64,000 nucleotides of DNA from Pseudomonas orientalis. GTDB taxonomy: Bacteria; Pseudomonadota; Gammaproteobacteria; Pseudomonadales; Pseudomonadaceae. A program made the translations under genes and the position numbers. Under the pieces are notes generated by a model that saw only the letters and a program-made list of their open reading frames with translations, was not told where the DNA came from and did no database searches. Of the stretch, positions 16,860 through 24,530 are shown piece by piece (position 1 is the stretch's first letter; each line of letters begins with the position of its first letter). The stretch covers positions 620,001 through 684,000 of the forward strand of contig NZ_JYLM01000001.1 in the NCBI RefSeq assembly GCF_001439815.1. Direction: 5' to 3'.

Positions 16860-18590
16860 ATGCCCAGTCCCTCAACGCCCATCGACGCCTGCCAGATGCA
16901 CGTCCCGGATACCGAACAGGTCTGCGCGTGGCTGATGCAACAGGCCGGGTTGAAAACCGTGGACCTGGAGCGCGCCCGGCGCCTGTCCCAGGAGGGCGGC
17001 GACACTGAATTGCTTGGCCTGCTGACCCGCCTGGGGTTGGTCTCCGAAGTCGAACTGGCCCGCGCCTGGGCCGACCTGCTCGGCGCGCCGCTGCTGCTGG
17101 CCGACGCCGCGCCACCTTTGCTTGACCCGTTACCGAGCCTGACCGAGCGCTTTATGCGCCACTATCAGGTCGTGCCCGTGGGCTGGAGCCAGGGTGGCCT
17201 GCGCGTGCTGGCGGCCAACCCGTCGCTGGTCTATCCGTTCCAGGCCATGGCCTATGCCTGCGGCGTCCCGGTGTGGCTGGCGGTCGGCCCGCGCAACGAG
17301 GTCGAAACCCTGATCGAGCGCTACTACGGCCAGGGCCGCTCGGCCATGGGCACGCTGATCGAAAACCTCGACGAGCAAAGCGGCGCGCTGGAAGACATCG
17401 AGCATCTCAAGGACATGGCCTCCGAGGCGCCGGTGATTCGTCTGGTCAACCTGATCCTGCAGCGCGCGGTGGAGCATCGCGCCTCGGACATCCATATCGA
17501 ACCCTTCGAAAACCAGCTCAAGGTGCGCTACCGCATTGACGGCGTGCTGCACGAGGCCGAGGCGCCACCGTCGAGCTCATCCGCCGCGGTGATTTCGCGG
17601 GTGAAGATCATGGCGCGCCTGGACATCGCCGAGCGGCGTCTGCCCCAGGACGGTCGGATCATGCTGCGCATCCAGGGCAAGGAACTCGACCTGCGGGTGT
17701 CCACGGTGCCCACCAGCTTTGGCGAGTCGGTGGTCATGCGTTTGCTTGATCGCCAGACCGTGAGCTTCGACTTCCAGAGCCTGGGTTTTGATGGCCAGCG
17801 CCTGCAAACCTTCCTCGAAGTGCTGGAGCGGCCCCATGGGATTCTGCTGGTCACCGGGCCTACCGGTTCGGGCAAGACCACCACGCTGTACACCGCGCTG
17901 TCACGGCTCAACACTGCCGAGCGCAAGATCATCACGGTTGAAGACCCGGTGGAATATCAACTGGAAGGCATCAACCAGATTCAGGTCAAGCCGGCCATCG
18001 GCCTGGACTTCGCCGGCGCGCTGCGCTCAATCGTGCGTCAGGACCCGGACGTGATCATGATCGGCGAAATCCGCGACCTGGAAACCTGCCGCATCGCTAT
18101 TCAATCGTCGTTGACCGGGCATTTGGTGCTCTCTACGTTGCACACCAACAGTGCGGCGGCGAGTATCACTCGGCTGCTCGACATGGGCGTCGAAAGCTAC
18201 CTGATTGCCTCGACCGTCAACGGCATCCTCGCCCAGCGCCTGGTGCGCCGCCTGGACCCGGCCACCCGGGAAGCCTTCGAAGCGCCGCCCGAGCTGATCG
18301 CCGAGCATGGCCTGGACCGCTTTACCGATGCGCGCCCGATCATGCTCTATCGCCCCCGCGCCGATGCGCCGGGCGGTGGTTACCACGGCCGCAGTGCAAT
18401 CACCGAATTGCTGGTGATGAATGAAGAACTGCGCAGCCTGCTGATGCGCCAGGCCGATGCCGCCACCCTGGAAGCCGCCGCCCGCCGTGGCGGCCTGCGC
18501 ACCTTGCATGAAGAGGGCCTGCGCCAGGCCGTCGCCGGCGTGACGTCATTGGAAGAAGTCCTGCGTGTGACCCGCGGGGAGGGCGCGTGA
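16860..18590 (+). CDS. gspE: Type II secretion ATPase GspE
   Basis: This cytoplasmic hexameric ATPase powers pseudopilus assembly. It has an N-terminal GspE/MshEN-type domain, then the CTE region with HRASDIHIEPFE, RYRIDGVLHE, Walker A GPTGSGKTT (~331), the Asp box EDPVEYQLEGINQIQV, Walker B DVIMIGEIRD (~396) and the His box LVLSTLHTNSAAASITRL. Family GspE proteins often carry a tetracysteine zinc motif after LAQRLVRRL. Here the ~50 residues between LVRRLDP and YHGRSAITELL contain no cysteine at all, so the zinc subdomain is absent. It is the first gene of an eleven-gene operon in which neighbours overlap or nearly touch. No clear ribosome-binding site precedes the ATG, so the exact start is less sure than the rest. 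Confidence 0.95.
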   Translation: MPSPSTPIDACQMHVPDTEQVCAWLMQQAGLKTVDLERARRLSQEGGDTELLGLLTRLGLVSEVELARAWADLLGAPLLLADAAPPLLDPLPSLTERFMRHYQVVPVGWSQGGLRVLAANPSLVYPFQAMAYACGVPVWLAVGPRNEVETLIERYYGQGRSAMGTLIENLDEQSGALEDIEHLKDMASEAPVIRLVNLILQRAVEHRASDIHIEPFENQLKVRYRIDGVLHEAEAPPSSSSAAVISRVKIMARLDIAERRLPQDGRIMLRIQGKELDLRVSTVPTSFGESVVMRLLDRQTVSFDFQSLGFDGQRLQTFLEVLERPHGILLVTGPTGSGKTTTLYTALSRLNTAERKIITVEDPVEYQLEGINQIQVKPAIGLDFAGALRSIVRQDPDVIMIGEIRDLETCRIAIQSSLTGHLVLSTLHTNSAAASITRLLDMGVESYLIASTVNGILAQRLVRRLDPATREAFEAPPELIAEHGLDRFTDARPIMLYRPRADAPGGGYHGRSAITELLVMNEELRSLLMRQADAATLEAAARRGGLRTLHEEGLRQAVAGVTSLEEVLRVTRGEGA

Positions 18591-19789
18591 GCCTGTTCAA
18601 ATACCGCGCGCTCGACAGCCAGGGCGCCGCACAACACGGCACGCTCGAGGCCAGGGACCACGCCGCCGCCGTCGCCCTGTTGCACAAGCGCGGGCTGCTG
18701 GTGTTGCAGGTTGACGTCGCCGGTGCCCAGGGGCTGCGCAATGCCCTTGGCCGTGGTCAGTTGAGCGGGGCGGCGCTGGTCAGTTTCACCCAGCAACTGG
18801 CCACCCTGTTGGGCGCCGGCCAGCCGCTGGAGCGCTCGCTGGGCATCCTGCTCAAGCAGCCTGGCCAGCCGCAGACCCGCGCACTCATCGAGCGTATCCG
18901 CGAACAGGTCAAAGCCGGCCAGCCGTTATCCAAAGCGCTGGAGGAAGAGGGCAGCCAGTTCTCGCCGCTGTACCTGAGCATGGTGCGCGCGGGCGAGGCG
19001 GGCGGCGCCCTGGAAAACACCCTGCGCCAGCTCAGTGACTACCTCGAGCGCAGCCAATTGTTGCGGGGCGAGGTGATCAACGCGCTGATCTACCCGGCCT
19101 TTCTGGTGGTCGGCGTACTTGGCTCGCTGGCGCTGCTGCTGGCCTATGTGGTGCCGCAGTTCGTGCCGATCTTCAAGGACCTGGGCGTGCCCATTCCGTT
19201 GATCACCGAAGTGATCCTCGGGCTCGGCCAGTTTCTCGGGGCCTATGGCATGGCGCTTTTCGCCGGGTTGATCGTCACGATCTGGACGCTGGCCGCACGC
19301 CTGCGCGACCCACAGCGCCGTGAGCGTTACGACCGGCGTGTGCTCGGCATCCGCGTGATCGGCCCGCTGCTGCAACGGGTCGAAGCGGCGCGGTTGACGC
19401 GCACCCTCGGCACCTTGCTGAGCAACGGCGTGGCGCTGCTGCAGGCGCTGGTGATCGCCCGGCAGGTCTGCACCAACCGCGCGCTGCAAGCGCAAGTCGC
19501 CCAGGCCGCCGAATCCGTCAAGGGCGGCGGCACCCTGGCCAGTGCCTTCGGCGCGCAGCCGCTGCTGCCCGACCTGGCGCTGCAAATGATTGAAGTCGGC
19601 GAACAGGCCGGCGAACTCGACAGCATGCTGCTCAAGGTCGCCGATGTGTTCGACGTCGAAGCCAAGCGCGGCATCGACCGCCTGCTCGCCGCGCTGGTGC
19701 CGTCGCTGACCGTGGTCATGGCGGTGCTGGTGGCGGTGATCATGCTGGCGATCATGCTGCCGCTGATGAGCCTGACCAGCAATATATGA
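18587..19789 (+). CDS. gspF: Type II secretion inner-membrane protein GspF
   Basis: This is the 400-aa platform protein of the inner membrane that contacts GspE and the pseudopilus. It has the duplicated T2SSF domain: FTQQLATLLGAGQPLERSL near residue 65 and LTRTLGTLLSNGVALLQAL near residue 265. Three hydrophobic membrane segments are visible (~165-190, ~215-235, ~370-395). Its ATG overlaps the gspE stop by four bases (GTGA context), which implies coupled translation. Confidence 0.95.
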   Translation: MSLFKYRALDSQGAAQHGTLEARDHAAAVALLHKRGLLVLQVDVAGAQGLRNALGRGQLSGAALVSFTQQLATLLGAGQPLERSLGILLKQPGQPQTRALIERIREQVKAGQPLSKALEEEGSQFSPLYLSMVRAGEAGGALENTLRQLSDYLERSQLLRGEVINALIYPAFLVVGVLGSLALLLAYVVPQFVPIFKDLGVPIPLITEVILGLGQFLGAYGMALFAGLIVTIWTLAARLRDPQRRERYDRRVLGIRVIGPLLQRVEAARLTRTLGTLLSNGVALLQALVIARQVCTNRALQAQVAQAAESVKGGGTLASAFGAQPLLPDLALQMIEVGEQAGELDSMLLKVADVFDVEAKRGIDRLLAALVPSLTVVMAVLVAVIMLAIMLPLMSLTSNI

Positions 19790-19809
19790 ACCCTCAAGGA
19801 CCCACACCT

Positions 19810-20235
19810 ATGCGCCATACCCGATTCAAGCCCGCCCGCCGCCAGGGCGGTTTTACCCTGCTGGAAATGCTCGCCGTAATCGTGCTGCTGGGCATCGTCG
19901 CCACCATCGTGGTGCGTCAGGTCGGCGGCAACGTGGACAAGGGCAAATACGGCGCAGGCAAGGCGCAACTGGCCAGCCTGAGCATGAAAATCGAAAGCTA
20001 CGGACTGGACGTTGGCTCGCCGCCCAAGTCCCTGCAGCAACTGGTCGACAAGCCGGGCAACAGCGCCGGCTGGGCCGGGCCGTATGCCAAGCCGTCGGAC
20101 CTCAAGGACCCGTTCGGCCATGCCTTCGGCTATCGCTTCCCCGGCGAGCACGGCGCGTTCGATCTGATTTTCTACGGTCAGGACGGCCAGCCCGGTGGCG
20201 AAGGCTACAGCGCCGACCTGGGCAACTGGGAATAA
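19810..20235 (+). CDS. gspG: Major pseudopilin GspG
   Basis: This is the main subunit of the periplasmic pseudopilus. A short basic leader ends at the prepilin peptidase site (RRQGG|FTLLEMLAVIVLLGI), with Glu at +5 of the mature protein. The C-terminal half carries the GspG-specific calcium-loop region (WAGPYAKPSDLKDPFGHAF ... DLIFYGQDGQPGG ... DLGNWE). An in-frame ATG at 19786 overlaps the gspF stop. The ATG at 19810 has an AAGGA ribosome-binding site ten bases upstream and gives the usual short leader, so it is preferred. No prepilin peptidase gene is in the window. Confidence 0.95.
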   Translation: MRHTRFKPARRQGGFTLLEMLAVIVLLGIVATIVVRQVGGNVDKGKYGAGKAQLASLSMKIESYGLDVGSPPKSLQQLVDKPGNSAGWAGPYAKPSDLKDPFGHAFGYRFPGEHGAFDLIFYGQDGQPGGEGYSADLGNWE

Positions 20236-20244
20236 CGGTTGAAC

Positions 20245-20676
20245 ATGGCCAACGCCCAACGTGGATTTACCTTGCTGGAGATGCTGGTGGTGATCGTCTT
20301 GATCAGCATCGCGGCCGGCCTGGTGGGTTTTGGCCTGCAGCAAGGCCTGCGCGCCGCCAAGGAGCGCCAGGCGGTCGGGCAGATGGTCGAGGCGTTGCGC
20401 AGCACGCGGGCGCGCGCGATTGTCAGCGGCACCCCGCAACGCACGGTGTTCGACTTGCGCAGCCTCAGCTTCCAGGCCCCGGGCCGCCCGAAAAAACACT
20501 GGCCGGCCGACCTGCAAGTCACCTTGCACACGGCCGAACACGCAGGCTCGGCGGTGGAGTTCTACCCTGATGGCAGTTCCACCGGCGGTAACCTGTTATT
20601 GGCCAATGGCAGCCGGCGCTGGCGCATCGATATTGGCTGGCTGACCGGCAGCGTGCAGTCCAAGGCGCTGCCATGA
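20245..20676 (+). CDS. gspH: Minor pseudopilin GspH
   Basis: This is a class III-signal minor pseudopilin: MANAQRG|FTLLEMLVVIVLISI with the conserved Phe+1 and Glu+5. The periplasmic part contains the GspH-like RSTRARAIVSGTPQRTVFDL and ends with a WRIDIGWLTG strand typical of type IV pilin-like GspH/FimT proteins. A TTG six bases earlier is an alternative start. It lies 9 bases behind gspG and overlaps gspI by four bases. Confidence 0.9.
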   Translation: MANAQRGFTLLEMLVVIVLISIAAGLVGFGLQQGLRAAKERQAVGQMVEALRSTRARAIVSGTPQRTVFDLRSLSFQAPGRPKKHWPADLQVTLHTAEHAGSAVEFYPDGSSTGGNLLLANGSRRWRIDIGWLTGSVQSKALP

Positions 20677-21035
20677 AGCGGCAGGCCGGATTCACCCTGC
20701 TGGAAATGCTCGCCGCGCTGACGCTCATGGCGATCTGTAGCACGGTGCTGCTGGTCGCTTTCGGCCAGAGCGCGCGCTCGCTGCTGCAAGTGGCCCACAG
20801 CGACCGCCTGAGCCATGCCGCCGTCAGCGTGATGGACCAGGAAGCAGCGGGCCCCTTGGCCAATGGCGTGCGCCAGGGCGATCTGGACGGCATCGCCTGG
20901 CAACTGCGCATCGCCCAGCAGCCGACCCGCATCGGCCAGCCGCATTTGTTTCGCCTCGACCTGACGGTCAGCGAAGGGCCGCGCCACGCCAGTTTCAGCA
21001 CCTTGAAGCTGCGTGCGGCAGGGACCGGTTTGTGA
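20673..21035 (+). CDS. gspI: Minor pseudopilin GspI
   Basis: This 120-aa minor pseudopilin begins MKRQAG|FTLLEMLAALTLMAI with the processing site after a six-residue leader. GspI forms the pseudopilus tip complex with GspJ and GspK. The periplasmic part is short, as usual for the family. Start and stop both overlap the neighbours by four bases (ATGA and GTGA junctions). Confidence 0.88.
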   Translation: MKRQAGFTLLEMLAALTLMAICSTVLLVAFGQSARSLLQVAHSDRLSHAAVSVMDQEAAGPLANGVRQGDLDGIAWQLRIAQQPTRIGQPHLFRLDLTVSEGPRHASFSTLKLRAAGTGL

Positions 21036-21661
21036 AGCGCCGTCAGCAGGGCTTCACCCTGCTCGAAATCATGATCGTGCTGAGCCTGCTCGGCGTATTG
21101 CTGACCCTGGTGGGTGGCGCGCTGCTGGGGGCCAATCGCGCGGTGCTCAAGGCGCAGCGCTACACGGTCAGCCTGGATGAAATGCGTGCGGCGCAGCAGT
21201 TTTTGCGCACGGCGATCAGCGAGACGCTGCCCCTTGACGTGACCGAGGACGACAGCCAGACCGACGGGTTTTTCGCCGGCAGCCCGCAGCGCATGCAGTT
21301 TGTCGCGACCCTGCCGGGCGTGCTCGGTGGCGGGATTCAGCGCTTCACCCTGCAGTTGACCGGCGCCGAGGCGCAGCGCGATTTGCAGGTGGCGTTCGCG
21401 CGGTTTGAGTCTCAAGCGCAGGTCAATGTACCGGCGTCGCGCAGTGAGCCACAGGTGTTATTGAAAGGTGTCGAAGATCTGCAGTTCAGCTATCGCGGCG
21501 TGTCGCCCAAGGGCCAGGCCACCGGCTGGATCAGCGAGTGGCCGTGGACCAGGCGCTTGCCCTCGGCGGTGCGGATTGCGGCGCGCGTCAACGGGCCGGT
21601 GCCGTGGGTCACCCAGGTGGTCGCGCTGCGCTTGAACCTGTCGAGTGGGGGCCCCGAATGA
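21032..21661 (+). CDS. gspJ: Minor pseudopilin GspJ
   Basis: This 209-aa tip pseudopilin uses a GTG start (overlapping the gspI stop): MKRRQQG|FTLLEIMIVLSLLGV. The remainder fits GspJ: ARFESQAQVNVP, VLLKGVEDLQFSYRG, and a late segment PSAVRIAARVNGPVPWV. It is coupled to gspK through an ATGA overlap. Confidence 0.9.
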   Translation: MKRRQQGFTLLEIMIVLSLLGVLLTLVGGALLGANRAVLKAQRYTVSLDEMRAAQQFLRTAISETLPLDVTEDDSQTDGFFAGSPQRMQFVATLPGVLGGGIQRFTLQLTGAEAQRDLQVAFARFESQAQVNVPASRSEPQVLLKGVEDLQFSYRGVSPKGQATGWISEWPWTRRLPSAVRIAARVNGPVPWVTQVVALRLNLSSGGPE

Positions 21662-22383
21662 TCCGGCATCAGCGCGGTGTCGCGCTGCTGCTGGTGCTGT
21701 GGGTGCTGGCGTTGCTCAGCCTGCTGCTCGGTGGCCTGGCCGGCTGGGTGCAACTGGAAACCCGCCAGGCGGCGTGGCACCGCCAGCACACCCAGGCGGT
21801 GCTGGCCGCCGAGGCGGGCGTGGCGCTGGCGATGCAGGGCCTGGCCGACCCGTTGCAGCGCAAACAATGGATCGCCGATGGGCGTGAAATCCCGTTGGTG
21901 TTCGACGATGCGCAGCTGCACGTCAGCCTGCGCAGTGAACGCGGCAAGTTGTACTTGAACAGCGCCGAGGTCGGCGATTTTGCGCGGCTGGCCCTGGCCT
22001 GCGGTGCGACCCAGGCCCAGGCCAGCCAACTCGCCAAGGACCTGGAGGTACGACGCAACCAGGGCCTGGCGCCGTTCAGGGTCATGGAAGAAGTGCGGCA
22101 GTTGCCGGGCATGACCCAGGCGCTGTACAGCGCGCTGGTCCCCGAGATCAGCTTGTGGAGTGGCCTGGACCGGCCCGATCCGGCCTTCGCCAGCGCGCTG
22201 ATGCGCCGCGCCTTGAACCTGCCGCACCTGAGTGCGGTGGGCGCCGACCCCGGTGAGGTGCTGGTGATCGACAGTCGCGCGCAACGCCCCGGCGGTTACC
22301 AGGCCCAGTTGCAGGCCACCGTGTTATTGAGCCCCGCGCAAGGCAGCGCACAACCTTATCGAGTCTTACGTTGGCAAGAATGA
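21658..22383 (+). CDS. gspK: Minor pseudopilin GspK
   Basis: This is the 241-aa tip-capping pseudopilin. The N-terminus MIRHQRG|VALLLVLWVLALLSLLL lacks Glu+5, the hallmark of GspK. The start was placed at the ATG overlapping the gspJ stop; the frame is open upstream inside gspJ but that part is a shadow. It includes a SAM-like helical region (YLNSAEVGDFARLALACGA ... PFRVMEEVRQLPGMTQALY). At 241 aa it is shorter than classical GspK (~320). Confidence 0.9.
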   Translation: MIRHQRGVALLLVLWVLALLSLLLGGLAGWVQLETRQAAWHRQHTQAVLAAEAGVALAMQGLADPLQRKQWIADGREIPLVFDDAQLHVSLRSERGKLYLNSAEVGDFARLALACGATQAQASQLAKDLEVRRNQGLAPFRVMEEVRQLPGMTQALYSALVPEISLWSGLDRPDPAFASALMRRALNLPHLSAVGADPGEVLVIDSRAQRPGGYQAQLQATVLLSPAQGSAQPYRVLRWQE

Positions 22384-23423
22384 ACGAACACTTATCCGCA
22401 CGGCTGCAGTTGCTGACGGAACCCATCACCCAGCGCTGGCGCGGCAGCCTGCTGCAAATGGGCTGGCGGCTGTGGCTCAAGGAGCTGCGTGGCTGCCTGC
22501 CGGCCTGGCTGTCGCTGCAGGACATCCCCGAGCATGTGTACCCATGGCCGCTGACCGCGCCCGTGTCGCCCGTGGCCGGCGAAGCGCGCCAGGTGCTGTT
22601 GCTGGCGCCCTCGGCGGTGCTGGTGCAAGCCTTGCAGCTACCCCCGGCGGCGGCGCGCAACCTGGCGACGGTGGTGGGGTATGAACTGGACCGTTTCACC
22701 CCGTTCGATGCGGCGCAGCTGTACTTCGTCGCGCGCCAGGAACGGCGCACTCCGACCCACGTGCACGTGACGCTGGTGGCGATCCTGCGCGAGCGCCTCG
22801 ACCAGATCCTCACCGAGTGCGCCGCCCTCGGCTTGCAGCCCCACGCGGTGGATGTGGCGGACGCGGCGGGCGTCCCGATGGGCATCGACCTGCTGCCGGT
22901 GCCGCTGCGCCCACGGCAACGCCCGGCGGGCAAAGGCCTGCAACGCAGCCTGCCGTGGCTGTGCGGTGCCTTGCTGATTGCCGCCATGCTGCTGTGGCTC
23001 GACGACCGCCAGCGCGTGCTCGAGAGCATGCAGCAAAGCGTGCGCGCGCAAAAAGCTCAGGTCGCCCAGGTCCAGGCCCTGCGCCAGCAGCTGCTCAATA
23101 CTCGCGGTGCCGCGCAGTACCTGATCCGCCGCAAGACCGCCCAGCCGCCGCTGGCCGGGCTGCTCAACGAGCTGACCGCCTGCCTGCCGTCCGACACCTG
23201 GATCGACCAGCTGGAATTCAACGATGGCGCCGAGGTTTCATTCTCCGGGCAAAGCGCCAAGGCCAGCGCCCTGATCACCCGGGTCAAGGGCTGCCACAGC
23301 CTGGAAAACGCCCAGTTCGAAGGGGTGATCCAACCCGATGCGCAAACCGGCAAGGATCAATTTTCCTTGCGCGCCCACCTGCACCAGGAGGCCGCCGATG
23401 CGCCGACCACTGACACCCCGTGA
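22380..23423 (+). CDS. gspL: Type II secretion protein GspL
   Basis: GspL is the bitopic inner-membrane protein that anchors GspE. The N-terminal cytoplasmic actin-like part contains VLLLAPSAVLVQALQLPPAA and NLATVVGYELDRFTPFDA, both typical of GspL/PilM-type folds. One membrane helix follows (LPWLCGALLIAAMLLWL, ~200). A periplasmic coiled coil and ferredoxin-like domain resembling PilN come last (LLNELTACLPSDTWIDQLEF). The ATG overlaps the gspK stop. The 3' end overlaps gspM by 26 bases. Confidence 0.88.
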   Translation: MNEHLSARLQLLTEPITQRWRGSLLQMGWRLWLKELRGCLPAWLSLQDIPEHVYPWPLTAPVSPVAGEARQVLLLAPSAVLVQALQLPPAAARNLATVVGYELDRFTPFDAAQLYFVARQERRTPTHVHVTLVAILRERLDQILTECAALGLQPHAVDVADAAGVPMGIDLLPVPLRPRQRPAGKGLQRSLPWLCGALLIAAMLLWLDDRQRVLESMQQSVRAQKAQVAQVQALRQQLLNTRGAAQYLIRRKTAQPPLAGLLNELTACLPSDTWIDQLEFNDGAEVSFSGQSAKASALITRVKGCHSLENAQFEGVIQPDAQTGKDQFSLRAHLHQEAADAPTTDTP

Positions 23424-24009
23424 ACGCCGTGGCGCAGCCCTGATCGGCCTGGCTCTGGTGCTCGGCGCCGCGTATTGGCTATTGGTCGACAGCTGGTTCG
23501 CCGGCCCTTTGCGCGAGATGGGCGAGCAGGCCGAGCAGTTGCGCGAACAGCAGCAACGCTACGCCGGCGTATTGCGCCAGGGCGATTCCCTGCGCCAGCA
23601 ACTCGAGGAGGCGCGCCAGGACCCGGCCAGCAGCACCAGCCTGCTGCCCGGCGATGACCCCAGCGCCGTGGCGGCGGACCTGATGCAACGCATCGCCGAC
23701 CTGATCAACAGCCGCGCCGGCCTCGGTGGCGGCTGCAGCCTCACGCAGCGCATGCCGATCACTCCCGAGCAGGACGACAGCGAACCCTACCGCCAAGTCA
23801 AAGTCAGCCTGACCCTGAACTGCGCCATCGAGCCCTTGACCGCGATCCTGCATGAGCTGGAGTACCAGCGCCCGTTTCTGTTTGTCGACGAGATGAGCAT
23901 CCGCCGTGGGCCGAACGCGCCCGCCAGCGGGGGTGCCGGTCAACTGGTGGTGCACCTGCTCGTGCGTGGCTACCTGCAACCGGCTTCCGCCGCGCAGGTG
24001 CGCCGATGA
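23398..24009 (+). CDS. gspM: Type II secretion protein GspM
   Basis: This is a 203-aa inner-membrane partner of GspL. The chosen ATG gives MRRPLTPRERRGAAL followed by a membrane helix (IGLALVLGAAYWLLV). A long helical/coiled-coil segment (EMGEQAEQLREQQQRYAGVL) and a small periplasmic ferredoxin-like domain ending FLFVDEMSIRRG complete it; this is the GspM/PilO-type layout. It overlaps gspL at the start and the next gene by four bases. Confidence 0.87.
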   Translation: MRRPLTPRERRGAALIGLALVLGAAYWLLVDSWFAGPLREMGEQAEQLREQQQRYAGVLRQGDSLRQQLEEARQDPASSTSLLPGDDPSAVAADLMQRIADLINSRAGLGGGCSLTQRMPITPEQDDSEPYRQVKVSLTLNCAIEPLTAILHELEYQRPFLFVDEMSIRRGPNAPASGGAGQLVVHLLVRGYLQPASAAQVRR

Positions 24010-24530
24010 TCAACGCACTGCGTCCCCTGGAGTGGCTGTTGCTCGGCGTGGCCGGGCTGTTGGGCCTGTTGATGGTCGGCATCCTCAGCAGCATCGGCGA
24101 TGCGCCCGAGTGGTTGCCGGCGCCCGAACCCGATGCGCGCGCCAACGCCACGGCCAAGGTGCTGGTGGCCCCGAGCGCATCCCTGGAAAGCCTCGCCGGC
24201 ACCTGGCAGGCGCCGCTGTTCAGCCCTGACCGCAGCCCTGACCGCGCGGTTGGCCAAGCCGCCGTCTCCAGCCTGTCGAGCCTGACGCTGACCGGCATCG
24301 TGCTGGACGGCGATCTGCGCGTCGCACTGCTCAAGCGCACGGACGGCCCGCCACTGAAAGTCCACCAGGACCAGACCCTGCCCAACGGCTGGCGCCTGGA
24401 ACACCTGACACCCCGCGAAGCCCGCTTTGTGCTCGACGGCCGCACGCAGACCCTGAGCCTGCGAGGCCTGCGCCTGCCGCCGCCGTCGACCACCCCCCCG
24501 ATTACCCTTCCTCACGAGTCCGCCCCTTGA
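24006..24530 (+). CDS. Type II secretion protein of the GspC/XpsN type
   Basis: This 174-aa protein has one N-terminal membrane helix (LEWLLLGVAGLLGLLMVGIL) and a periplasmic part. That part contains SLSSLTLTGIVLDGDLRVALLKR and LPNGWRLEHLTPREARFVLDGRTQTLSLRG, which resembles the GspC homology-region domain that touches the secretin. There is no PDZ or coiled-coil C-terminus. Its place between gspM and gspD is that of xpsN in the Xanthomonas xps operon, where XpsN plays the GspC role. Some databases name such proteins 'type II secretion protein N'. Confidence 0.8.
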   Translation: MINALRPLEWLLLGVAGLLGLLMVGILSSIGDAPEWLPAPEPDARANATAKVLVAPSASLESLAGTWQAPLFSPDRSPDRAVGQAAVSSLSSLTLTGIVLDGDLRVALLKRTDGPPLKVHQDQTLPNGWRLEHLTPREARFVLDGRTQTLSLRGLRLPPPSTTPPITLPHESAP